DNA from: Terfezia claveryi
Lineage: Eukaryota > Ascomycota > Pezizomycetes > Pezizales > Pezizaceae
DNA length: 64,000 nucleotides
Assembly (NCBI GenBank): GCA_015179025.1
Contig: WHUX01000035.1
Span: 186,001-250,000, forward strand
Reading direction: 5' to 3'
This document shows, piece by piece, positions 36,797 through 48,229 of the stretch (position 1 is its first letter; every line of letters starts with the position of its first letter). The notes under the pieces were generated by a model, which saw only the letters and a list, made by a program, of their open reading frames with translations, ran no database searches and had not been told where the DNA came from. A program made the translations under genes and the position numbers.

Positions 36797-37244
36797 GCAG
36801 GCATAGTGATTATCAATATGCAGTCGGTCAAGTAGTACAGCATAGATATGCTGGATTAAGCTATAACTGGACTATCGATAGTACCGGTTATCTATCAACT
36901 ACCCATGGGCTTATACCCAGTATAAATATTTAGGAGTAATATTTTTGTATCTAGGGAAATTATTTTTTTATGATACTTCCGTATACTTCTATGTTGTAGG
37001 GTTGATTTTGAGACAACAATTCTTGATATCGAACAAATACACCCTTTCCTCAACCTTATTACTAAAAACAAAAGCACTCCTCTTAGATGATGCTCGAATG
37101 GCCGTTCTTCGTCAAAACTAAACTAGTACCAGCCACTGTTTCACACCCTCCTCCTTCCGACACCAAAAGCCACATCCACCCTCACCCAAACTTCCTCTTC
37201 GTACTTGCCTGGGGTGCATTGAGGAGATGAACACCAACACCTTC
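36797..37244. other. Intergenic between two convergent genes
   Basis: Region between the decayed CRN-like gene and the 3' end of RET2. AT-rich, with no coding frame of interest. Confidence 0.5.
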
Positions 37245-39118
37245 CTAAGTAATGGTATACCCGCTCGCAATACACCTGACCTCCTTATGAAAATCCACCT
37301 CCTCATTGAGCTCGGTCAGGTTAACAGCGGAAACCTGTTGGACGCATCAATTAGCACCCATGATAAACATAAGAGAGCTATGGGGGATAGAAAAATATTG
37401 ATGTTTATGACTGGAACTACTCACATCAACATTTATAAATGGCGTTTCTTTCCTGAATCTAACTTCCATCGGGAAAAATTCTTTCTCCTCACCAGCCTGG
37501 GCCTCAAACTCAAAGCTGCCGCTTGTGTTCTCTGCATTTATAAACTTGACATTCCAGTCAACGCTATACCCCGTGACCTCATACACCTCGTCTGGAGAAT
37601 TAATAACTGGCTCGCTAGTCTGGTATGGAATACTAATGACCACATCTTGCAGCCTGACTTCAGGGTTTGTGAGTTCGTACTCAATCGTGATAGAGTAGTG
37701 ATTATTTGCGGCATTAACCCAAACCACGAACGTTATGGGAAGAAAGCTGCTGTCTTCCGCTACACCGGGTTTGGAGGCTTGCCGCCATCTCAACACACCC
37801 AGGGCATTACCGTTCGCGGGGAAGGGTCGGTTCGCGTCCTTGGCCTGGATGACCTTGGAGGAAGTAAATAAGTTCTTGTTAACGTTGGGGTGTGTCTTGA
37901 ACTGAACGCCATTCGACTCTTCCGCAGTGACGGCCAACTTGATTTTATTAAGTGATGGGTCAGAGATGGATAGCTGTAAGTCTCCTTTAACTTCGTATGA
38001 TTTCACGACACCTTCTCGAGAAACTTCAGCGGAGATTGTTTCATTAATAACGACGCTGATGGGATGAGCAAACTCATTTGCTATAGGCTGGGAAGCTGAG
38101 GCGGCAGAATGGGATGATGTGGCAACCAGAGGGGCGGTTTCTTCCGCCGATGCACCGAGCTCGTTGCGGACCTTTTCGAAGATGTCTGTGGTTTTTGATT
38201 TCTTGCCCAATTGCATACCCTTGCCTTTGGGGGCCGAACTGAGTAAGTGGTCAGCACTGCTCATCGTTAGGAACTGACCGGACTTACGTAAATGTCTTTT
38301 TTTTCTCTGCTTCGTAGGTGTCGAATGCGGGCGTAGCGGGGGAGCGTATTTGTGTTGGTGGGGCTTGATATATAGGGTATTGTGGGGTACGTGGGGTACT
38401 TCCCCTGCCACTCTTTGCTAGTTCCTTCCGCTGTATATCTAACTGCTTTGCTTTTCTTTTCCGTTCCTCGCTAGCCTCAAATTCTTTGTTCTATACCACT
38501 ATATTAGCTAAGCTATTGATGAGGGGGGTGGGGAGCGGAATAACCCTTGAGATGATCTCCTGGATCCGCTCTTCATGGGACTCCATCTCCATGAAAGTTT
38601 TTACCTGTGAGAGGGTGAGGTTCTCCTTATATCCGAGGGCCACGGCCTCATCGAATGCACCGAGAAGCTCAAAAGCATTCCGTAGTATCTCTCTTTCATC
38701 AGTTGTACGGCAAATGCTCTGGGTTATCTGGGCGAAAAGATGAAGAGAGTCAATGTCCTGGAGAATGTTGGACTGCTTGTTGGTGATGAGGACCATGTAG
38801 AGCTCCTCAAGTGGCTGGTAAACATAACGGACGGTCTCAGTCTCTACCCTGAAGAGATCAGATTGGTGAGAATTCGGCTTCGGTAAACAAGACAGATCGA
38901 ATTCAAGCTTACGTCGTGTGTTGGGTTCCAGCATCGGTAAGCTTAGGGAAAGCTGCCAGAAGACCCTCAATTCGAGACCGGGGCATATCCCGAAATTGCC
39001 GGGATAGCACCGGCTTCCCACCACGAGTGCATATACAAGCCGCAAGAACAACCTATGGATAGGTTAGGAAACATCAGCCAAAGGATGTGGAGCCGTTAAG
39101 GTGGGGTGAATGTACCAT
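37245..39118 (-). CDS. RET2: Coatomer subunit delta (COPI, Ret2/archain)
   Basis: Six exons, complement(join(37245..37334, 37425..38238, 38288..38490, 38545..38848, 38913..39052, 39116..39118)), total 1554 nt and 517 aa, typical for delta-COP. The first coding exon is just the ATG. The N-terminal longin domain reads [17 protein letters not shown], then [17 protein letters not shown] and [15 protein letters not shown] charged linker ([13 protein letters not shown]) leads to [12 protein letters not shown] and a C-terminal mu-homology domain ending [10 protein letters not shown] and GYTIT. Delta-COP is part of the COPI coat that returns proteins from Golgi to ER and is essential in yeast. Introns are 49-90 bp. 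The 49-bp intron 38239-38287 is the least certain; all phases agree. Confidence 0.93.
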
Positions 39119-39765
39119 TTGGACACGTAGAGGTTCTCTACTGTTGATTATTTTTATTAGTCAATAAACATGTTTGAAGCGGACAGTGCAGTTGCCCGTA
39201 CCTCGCAGAAGCTATTTGAAGTTGTAGTATCCGTAGGTAGTGATTTCTTGCAAAGGTTGCGAACAGCAGGATAGCACGCAGTCGGCAATCTGGTATCAAG
39301 GGATGCCGATGAAGATTATTGGCTACACTAAGTTACTCAGCGGTAGCAAGGGAACCCCCGCCAAGCCGAGACCTCCGGAAAGAATCGCCCTCAACCATCA
39401 CCACCATCACCATCACCATCGCCCACGGTCATCTATTCCCACATACCCGTCGACAGCAAAACGAACCATAGATATCTTCAACATAAATCCAGAAGTAATC
39501 CATCACATCCCCAACCTCAACATTTTTCTCAGGCGTGACATTATCCAACCCCTTTGCACATCTCTGACCACCTCACGCCACGTTCCACGTTCTATAGCTT
39601 CACTCTTCCTACACCATTTCTATTCCACTTTTCTATTCCATTCTTATTATCAGTGCCTTTCATTCTATCTACTAATTGTACAGGTTTTCCCGACCATTTC
39701 TGTAGTTTTCCTTTTGTTTACATTCCCCCGCAAGAGAAACAACAAGGCACCTTACCTAGGTGTTC
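39119..39765. other. Divergent promoter region
   Basis: Lies between the divergently transcribed RET2 (reverse) and the acidic-protein gene (forward). It contains a run of CAT/CAC triplets at about 39399-39420 and a pyrimidine-rich stretch at 39600-39735 just upstream of the forward gene, a common fungal core-promoter feature. Confidence 0.5.
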
Positions 39766-42700
39766 ATGAGTCTGGATAGGCTCGGTAACACAATACAACT
39801 GACCAATAACCTGTATTTCCTAATCAACGTACAACAACTACCAAATCCTCATTTACTAAATTCGCTCACCTTCTTAATGGAAGCAATACAACATGGCCAT
39901 CTTTTGCATCCAGGGATTATTACTGGAGATGATGAGATGATGGATTCTGATTACGATCAAGCGATACAGCAAGATGATGACTATGATATTGAGCTGGATG
40001 GGGCAGAGGTCTACTCAAATGCTGGGGACGAGGAAATGAAGTTTGATATGGGAGAAGAGGCCATCACTTACGATAACGACGATGTGATGCTTGACGAAGG
40101 GGAATACCAAACTACCATAATCCAGGAGGAAATGGTTATTACTGAGGTGCCCCCCGTTAGCGCGCCATTTTCCAGTATCGAAATGAGCACTACGACCGCT
40201 ACAGAAATAGACCACACTCACTCATCAGAGCTTCCTAACACCCAAACACTAAGTCAATCCAGCACGCAAGATATTCATACTGACCTGTTTGTGTTGTCAC
40301 AACACGCACCTGGGGTTGTTGTAGAGGTTCCAAACTCACCTGTGGTCGATCCTCAAGTGCAGAAGGTGCAACCTGACACAGCTGAAATTGCAGAAAATAC
40401 TCAGCAAGAACAACATATCCTGACCCAGGAAGATGTTATTAATTCCTCCAATGATAACCAATCTGGGCAGCTAATTTCTAAGTTCTCATCCACTGATAAG
40501 GGCAAGCAACATCAAGTAGGACTGGATGGAGAAGCTAGTGTAGAGTCGAGCGCCCAGTCAGAGACAGTTCTGATTTTGGAAAAGATACATCCCATCGTCG
40601 TGCAGTTTGAATCGAATACACTTGCACTGTTTAATTCGGAACATTATCTGAACCTTTCGGCATTGGATAACCGCCAATCCACATACCCCGAGGTTCCATC
40701 TGTTTTTCTTTTACAAGATGTCTCGTTCTATTCAAAAGGCTTTGATGAGCTCTTCGGTGCCTTGCGGGAGATGTTTGGGGCAAGCATAGGTGATGACGCT
40801 GAGATCACGATGGAGTTTGTCGGCTTAGAGTTATTCTTGCACGAGGTAAGACAATCCAAGATTCATTGCAAATAATGATACTAACGTAACGCAGGATAAT
40901 CTTTTGTCTAAATCAATTTCTCTTTCAGATCTAATGGACTTGCACATACGTCTTTCGAAGCAGGATGGCGCCGAGAGGCCAGATCCTCTGTACATCGTAC
41001 TTTCAACCCAAGCTAGGTTTACTAAACGATACAGCGAGCTTCTGACTGCAGCTGGGGAAGGCAAAGGATTATCCCAAATTTGCACATTTAACCCGGCTAA
41101 CGACCTCTCCACCGCGAGTGACCTGCCACAGTCCCCTGAAAGCCCATCACTAGCTACAAAAGATATAAGCGCCCAAGACAACAATGAGCCTCAAGAAAGT
41201 GACCAGCCTGTTACTGCCTCTGAACCCGAAGATAGGAACGTTAATGCTCAGAAAGCGGAGGATGTTTCACCCAGTCAACAGCCGCAAGAGAAGAGGGAGT
41301 CCGTAGAAATCGCTGTTGACGTTCAAGAGCCAGTCGAGGTTGTGGTGCAAGAGTATGAAGAGGCCGGGCAGGCTTCCACTGAAGAGGACAGTGAAGATGA
41401 GGAAGAGTTATTACCAGCCGAAGGAGAGGAGGAGCAGAGAAACAATAATGCTATTTCAGAGCATTTACATATAAAGTCTCCCCAAGAGGAGGTCGCTGAA
41501 AAGCGTCCTAATGAAATGCCACCTATCAAAAATATCGAGCCAATGACTCGCTCTGTGAACAAAACAGGTGTAGAAGGTGTAATTGAAGAAGCAGCGCCTG
41601 AGACAACGCAGCCAGAAGAGGAATTTGAGCCAGACAAGGAGCAGAATTTTGGCGAAGAGGGGACTGGAGAGCAGCCCGCCGATGCCAAGGTGGAAGAAGA
41701 GGAAGAGTTGAAACTTGAAGAGGAAGTGATCGCTGAAGGGAGTGTCAATGGGCCACCAAGGGATGAAAACCCTAGTCAAGAGGAATCCTCCACTAAAGTA
41801 GGAGTTTCATCGGAGGATACACTAGGTGACTTTGCTGCTGAGGAGGAGAGGCAGTATCAGAGGGTGCAAGACGGCCCAGCGATTGTTGATACTGTCTATA
41901 ATAATCGTACTCAAAGCTTTGCTGCAGAGGAATTGCTCGACTATGAAGAGGAAGAAGGGGAGTCGTCGCCATTCTCAGAAATTCCTGACGAAGAAGGTCA
42001 AACTGGGGAAGAAGGTCATGATTTAACTCATGCTACTAATGACGAAGAGGACGCAGAACAATCCCCCGCCACTGCCTCCCATGAGACAGAAATTGCGGGG
42101 CATCCTGACGAAGATGGTTTCAGCTCTACTACTATTGTTGACGCTAGGGATGTTTATTCACCCGTGCCACATTCTCTTTCTCATTCAGGTACCGGAGGGT
42201 CGCAATCGCCCCCTGAGATTGATACAGAGCAACATCATATTCAAGTGTACCAATATGAAGAGGAAACCTCGGCTGATTTTAACGATGCTGAACAAGGAGA
42301 GGAAGTGGAGGACCTGGAAGCGTACGCTGTCCAGGGAAGTTATGAATATCACGAGGGACCATGGGGGGGAGATGAGAGTGGTGATTTTTTGCAGGAAGAA
42401 TCCTACTATACTGCTGTGGTTGATCTTGAGGAATATGATCCTGGCCAATATGAAGAAAATCCCAATACAGTGCTCATACACGATGGGGAGACTGGGGAAG
42501 GCTCTACGGGGGAACCTCATGAGGAGGATGAGGAGAACATTGACTATCTAGATGAGGAAGGATATAATGATGAAGGGGCCTACCATGAATTCCCGGGGGA
42601 TGCAGAGGAGGAAGTCACTGAATATGATGCTTCTCGTGGAGACAAATCTCCTATCGCAAAGAGACATCGTGAGGAAGAGGCTGATGTGCTTGATGTGCAA

Positions 42701-42776
42701 GGTAAGTGAGGCATGCATCAAATACCCTCGATGATCTAACCATTAGATAGATATTAAGCGTACTCGTTCTACTTAA
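39766..42776 (+). CDS. Large acidic protein of conserved-fungal type, function unknown
   Basis: Three exons, join(39766..40845, 40895..42701, 42751..42776), total 2913 nt and 970 aa. Both introns are 49 bp, and CTAAC-type branch sites are visible. Two structured blocks, VVQFESNTLALFNSEHYL (about 280-300) and the segment around DVSFYSKGFDELFGALREMF to LYIVLSTQARFTKRYSELL (about 320-420), flank the first intron. Long Glu/Asp-rich disordered stretches with DYEEEE and EYDPGQY clusters follow. The protein ends in a short basic motif, KRTRST, encoded by the last 26-nt exon. I do not recognise a named family; chromatin or nuclear roles are common for such acidic proteins, but this is inference. ATG 39766 gives the longest product; ATG 39877 is an alternative. 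Confidence 0.75.
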
Positions 42777-44142
42777 ACCATATCGTCAAAGCGTTTTCCA
42801 GAATCCTAGGCTTGACACCTCTACACGAAGGCATCAATATCACAATTTCTCGGACATGCCGACGACTTCATTTAGGGCTTTTCTACCGGAAAACGTGAGG
42901 AGGGTGTATCGTGTGCTATTTGCTTTAGATTGCGGTATTTTTATTTGCTATAGTGGGTAAGGGGGTTGAAGTTCCATTAGAAAGAAAGGTAGGGATTATA
43001 AAATACCAACGAGTGCCTGTATCATGTACAGGTGATCTCTGTGTAAGTTGATAGGCCGAACCTATTCCCTCTCCTATTTACCATTTATAACGTGACAAGT
43101 TGTGCAATGCTTCCCTATTTATGTTTACTCCTTTCACTCTCTTTTTTTCTTTATGAGTTTCCTCCTCACCTATGGTCACTTTGATTCTATCTTGCTATTT
43201 TTTCATGATTGTTAATTTTTACAGGTTAAGTATACTTGGGCTTTGGATTGGTTTTGCTACTTTCTCCTTTCCTTTTGCTGCTTACGGTTATCTCCGATTC
43301 TTTCTGGGTCAAAGCTGCGATCTGTTTGTTTTTGTTTTGCTATTGAAAAACGTTCACACTCCTCCCTTCTTCCTTCCTTGCCCTGCTTCTCCCCTTTCGA
43401 TTCACAACGTCCCTTTTTATCTGACTGATTCAACGAGTCCTTTCCTGATGAAGATTGTGCTCGGAACTGATATTGACGCTTGTGCCTACATATCATGGTT
43501 CTTGAGCTTGGGCTTTGTTTGATGCTTCTATACATGGAACTCAGCATTGGAAGGGTAATAGGCGTAGTTCTGGGGGCTTTGAAGCTATTTAGGCGTCAAC
43601 GGGCAGGGAATTATGCTGTATGGCCTTGTTCGCTGCTACTTAGGGTATGGGAATATCTTCTCGGATGGTGGTTTGATACGTGGCATATATCTCTATCTTG
43701 TAAGGGTGGTACATGAGTGTGTGGTGAAAAGATGAGCTACTAGTTAGTTTTACTCGTAAAATTGAATACTCGCTTCTGCGCTGGATATTGACCATGATGA
43801 CCTCATGTGTGCAGACGTCCTGGGAAATCCCCCCCAAAAAGGATTCCGGATATGTAATACCTAACGAGGCACAGTAAATTCAAAATAAAATAAAACAATC
43901 ATGTGACACATTCATTCGCTAGAATCATATTAGTCACACTATAGGTACAGAGTAGTCACTAGTCAGTAGCGCCTTATGTAATCTGGACGGAGTTAGCACA
44001 TAGAGGCTTGGCATGAGCCTAGCGTTCGGCCTGTGGTTATCATGAGATTTTCTCACATCTCTCAGCCCATCTCCCATCTACATACACACGGATCCTTGTT
44101 ACCTTTACCCTTTCACACCTTCCCACCCCCCTTTATCACTAA
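42777..44142. other. Intergenic, no gene seen
   Basis: T-rich, with hydrophobic-looking but unsupported frames at 43172-43522. AT-rich DNA leads up to the CRN-type gene, whose immediate 5' flank (44070-44140) is pyrimidine-rich. Confidence 0.5.
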
Positions 44143-46169
44143 ATGCCCCGGCTTTTCTGTCAAGTCTGGGGTGACTCGGATGCCGAATGCTTTCCAGTAA
44201 CGGTTGACGGAGAAGTTACGGTTGGAGAGCTCAAAGAACTCATCAAGATAAAGAACCCAAATGATTTCAAAGATATCGATCCTCGTCATCTCAAACTCTG
44301 GAAATGGAATAAACCCGACATGGTTACAGACTCGGACCTGGATAGCAACACTATACTGAATTCGATGGTCAAAATTGATGGTATTTTCAAAAATGACCCT
44401 CCTCAAGAAGCGTGCGTTCATATCATCATTAAGACTCCTGGGCCTGGTAAGTGAGACTCATTTCCTTCTTAAGTACGCCTATTTGCTAATGTACTGTCGT
44501 CGTTAAAGCGACTAGTGCTGGTAAGTAACACTTATTTACCTCCAAGGAAGCCTTACCCCCCTCTGTCTTGCTTTCCTTCATGGCATGAGAATGCACATCA
44601 AAATCCTCTTCTCTTGACAAGCAATACTAACATGATTTAGTGCGCTATGTTTCTACGCAACCCCTCTCTTATCCTTCCGATTCAGATGAAGGGCCGGACA
44701 GTATGGTGATAATATCACCTGACCGGATGAAGTTCATCGAACAATATATGATGGACCATCGTTTTGTTCTGATACGCAGCCCACCATATTCAGGCAAAAG
44801 CACACTTGGACAATGGATCAGAGACAGCCTCATTTCACAGGGTCACAGGGCATATTATATCTCATTTGCTGGTATCCAGGGAAAAGATGCTCGCTTTAAC
44901 GAAGAACCCTTCCAACGTTTCTGGCAGACGCGGATCGGGTACACCTGGGATGAAATTTTAGCCAGTAAAGATTCCATGAGCCTGAGCATCATCATTGACG
45001 AGGCACAAGTAATCTACGGCAATGCTGCTCCTTTTTTTTGGGGTAGCTTGAAAGAATTGATGTCTGACACCAAGAAGAATGCCTTTCTCCGTATCATTCT
45101 ACTGGCCTCGTATGACCCATTAATGATCCAACAAATAACCCCAATCAGTTTCCTTTACACTCTTGGACTGGACGCACTCCGCCTAAGAAGGGATGAATTT
45201 AACGAGCTTTTGGAAAGATTTGTGGAACATCGGCATACCATAGGCAGTCCCAACTTTGAAATCCCGCAATCTGTTCAAGATGCGATTTTTAGCTTAACCG
45301 GCGGGCATGCAGGTCTTTGCCGCACTACATTAAGATATCTACGCCACAATTACCGTGATGGGCCTGCGGCCACGGTGACTATGTTACGTGATCTTACCTC
45401 AGCAGACTTCAAGACAAACCTAATTAAAACTCGCGCATTTCATTGGATTGAGAACTGGAACCCGAGCCCTACAGAAACCAAGCTTCTGCGAAGATTTCTG
45501 CTCCTCTGTGATGCCGAGTCATGCTTTAGTGTGGACTTAATCGCCGATCCAGCTACATATAACTTCGTACGATCAGGAATCTTGACCATGGTCGATACTA
45601 AATTCCAATTTAGTGCTCCCATCATGCGGATGATCTTAATCCAACGGCTGTTTACTGCTCCTGGTGGCTCCCCAGAATCAGAATCAATATCATTCCAAGA
45701 ATTTCTAATCAGAACTATCGAACGGATGGATCCATCTATGCTACAAACATCACTAGGTCTCGGGCAGACGTCCCGGCTTCTGGAAAGAACCTGGCAGATG
45801 GGATGGTATAAGGCAGCAACAACCGCTGTTCCTCGCCATGCAACAGTCAGTGCAGACGTTGGAGCTATTTTCGGTTCTGTTGGGTATTTGGACTTCTATG
45901 TCAACGGGGATTTGAATTGGGGAATTGAGCTGTTGCGGGAAGGGGATCGTATGAAACAGCATGCCAAAAGGTTTATCGAGGATGGGGCCTATGCTGTAAT
46001 TCCTCTAAAGGAGTGGGTAATCATCGACTTTCGTCACCATTCAAAAGCAGTTCAGGACCCCCGGCCTAACTTCTTATATGCATTATACGAGGACGACTAC
46101 AACATAATCACATTGAAACAGCTTGGCCATGCGGACCAGAAACTTGTTTTAAGGGGTATAGATATGTAA
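44143..46169 (+). CDS. Crinkler (CRN)-type protein with NTPase and nuclease-like C-terminus
   Basis: Three exons, join(44143..44446, 44509..44520, 44641..46169), total 1845 nt and 614 aa, with a 12-nt middle exon. Residues 1-100 form a ubiquitin-like CRN header: MPRLFCQVWGD, TVGELKELIK, then DPRHLKLWKW. A P-loop NTPase follows with SPPYSGKST (about 151-160) and Walker B IIIDEAQ (about 224). The C-terminal block GYLDFYVN..WGIELLREGD..QH resembles the restriction-endonuclease-fold tails of CRN proteins, but the expected Lys of ExK is not evident. CRN proteins were described as oomycete effectors and also occur in fungi, where roles in inter-organism or genome conflict are proposed. No signal peptide is visible. 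The gene is intact. Skipping the 12-nt exon would also keep frame. Confidence 0.75.
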
Positions 46170-46972
46170 CTCTTTTTTCTGTACCCCCTCCGTTTCTTTT
46201 TTTAGAGACAAATGTTTCCAGGTGCTCGATCATGCAGTTACTGGAATGGGTATTTTGTACGGGCTTGGCAGAAATGGGGGATTTTCGTATATAAGGTTCT
46301 TGAGGTTCATAGTTTCCTCATCATCGGTTGTTCTTCAAATGCGAACGTACTCTCGATGAACCAGAACATCTCGCCTGACCCGTGTACAAGGCACAATTGG
46401 TGCTAGAATTGCAGAATCCTTCGTTCGCTATGGAGATCCTCGAAACAGGTATCATGTATCATTGAATTGCGACTATCTCCGCCACAAACAATATTCTGGT
46501 ATCATCATCAAAACACACATAAGGCAGAGCCGATATTCCGTATGCTACAGGGAAATTTCCGTTCTCACGGAACCCTGGAACAGAAGGACATGGACCCATT
46601 CGAAATACGATTCTCCACCAGACTATTTCGTCTGTTACCTGGGAGATATTATGGGCGATCTAAACCGTTAAATGCCAAAATTAATGTGATATGCTCAAGG
46701 CCTCAGAAGATATTTCCATCTAGCCTCGTATTTCCAATTCCGGATCCTGGAAGCAGGAGTTATTGGTCATGTGCTATTTGTATATTGAACAAGGCTGGTT
46801 ACGTACCTACGGAGACTCCGAGCCCTTACCATACCTACCTGCATTGCATTTTGCAAAACCATAGAGCTCGAGCGTGTGTACCAAGCTAGTTTTTTAAGTT
46901 TAGAATTTTTGCTCCCCAAAGGGTTTCGTACTTTCAGTTACCCTGATGTCTTACGCATTCAATTAAACCACC
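46170..46972. other. CRN gene 3' flank, no further gene recognised
   Basis: Frames at 46467-46889 are protein-like in places but have no recognisable domain. They could be a lost 3' gene fragment. Confidence 0.35.
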
Positions 46973-47050
46973 TACAGCGTCTGGCAGACCCAACCGGTCA
47001 GCTAACCTGACAAGGTTAACTCGCTGTGGCTGGCTGTATACTGTCAAGTA

Positions 47051-47086
<36 letters not shown>

Positions 47087-47291
47087 TGTATGTCGCATCT
47101 ACTATTAAGAATCTTTCTTTATTTACTCTATTTACTTACACTTTGAACTCATTGTATGTATACGTGTACATGTCTTGGTCTTTTCTACATTTGTATCTAA
47201 CTATCGCCATCTGACTGCCACGCCCACACTAGCCCACTCAGGTTAGCTGACCGGTTGCGGTGCCTGACCGGTTGCACTGCCAGACGCTGTA
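46973..47291 (+). mobile_element. Tc1/mariner-type MITE with internal AAT repeat
   Basis: TACAGCGTCTGGCAG at the left is mirrored by CTGCCAGACGCTGTA at the right, with TA at both ends. Inside the arms CAACCGGTCAGCTAACCTGA also occurs in inverted order, with an extra CAACCGGTCAG in the right arm only. It has no coding capacity, and (AAT)n lies in the middle. Confidence 0.85.
47049..47085 (+). repeat. (AAT)n microsatellite
   Basis: About 11-12 perfect AAT units inside the MITE. Confidence 0.95.
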
Positions 47292-47897
47292 TATGCGGTT
47301 ATTGACATCCAAAGTTGTCTCCCCAGAACATGATTACCATTGGTTTGGAATTCTCGTTTGATGAGAACCATGCTGCCTACAGACTACATGACGAGCGCAC
47401 TTTGAGACAGGTTGCCACTAAATCTTTTACCTCCGATCTAAATCTTTGTGTGTAGCAAATATGTAGTTTTACAACAACCTAAATGGATTTGGTGTCAAAA
47501 CCATGATCGCATATAATCGATCGATTATTTTAGGATTGAATACCCCTGATATTTCCAAAATAAGAAAAAAGTGAATAAACCCCACTGGATTTATTTAGAA
47601 CATCACAATCCCTTGGCTCCTCTGATAGCTATACAATGTTGGTGGTTTACACCTATCTACATTTTGTAGGAGAGGCTATCAGGTTCCTCTATGATGTTTC
47701 CCACCAGTGGTTTCATAAACCTTCAGACCAACTTGTGTGGATTGGGATTTCTGCTGAACATTAGGATGTACACTACACTTCAAATTTAAAGGCAGAGAAC
47801 ACATATCGGATAGCCAGCGTTGGGATGATACGGGATTATTGATTAGCAGTGAAAGAGGAAGAAAAAGGTTTAGCTTAGCCATCGGGCGTGCGAAGAT

Positions 47898-47955
47898 GGA
47901 ATGGGTATTTAGAATTTTTGACTTCTTGTTTCGGTAGCATTGGAAGGTTGCCTTT
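47898..47955 (+). repeat. Dispersed repeat, second copy at 56047
   Basis: About 58 bp starting GGGTATTTAGAATTTTTGAC and ending GGTTGCCTTTT also occur at about 56057-56110 in the same orientation, with a few substitutions. The 56-kb copy has a TAGTCTGG micro-insertion at its right end; this one does not. Confidence 0.75.
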
Positions 47956-48229
47956 TACATAGGTAGGTAGTACCAGACTACAATTTTAGCCCCTACCTGT
48001 TCCGGTATCTACTAGTATACCCTTTTTGTAATTAAGCTAGTTCTATCTTGGTAGTCTCCCTACCACACTCTTTTTGGTCTGGTTATTATTTTTAGATGTC
48101 CCACGACACCAACAGGCAGCTGAGGCGAGCCCTTGATATGCAGTACTGCAGACAAAAATTTCGGAGTAGCCCCATATTTGAAGTCTGACTTGGATCCCAA
48201 ATGCCAGCTGTGCTGGATTGTCAAATGTA

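Noticed and set aside
37615..37630. TAGTCTGGTATGG inside RET2 exon 5 as a further micro-insertion
   Set aside because: It lies in conserved coding sequence, has no flanking direct repeats and shares only 9 bp with the family core.
43172..43522. Hydrophobic open frame that could be read as a membrane protein
   Set aside because: T-rich DNA gives Phe/Leu-rich translations by chance; no family signature, and the reverse strand is equally open.
46605..46620. ACCAGACTA words at about 46610, 47972 and 56347 as family members
   Set aside because: No convincing flanking duplications; matches of 8-9 bp are expected by chance in 64 kb.
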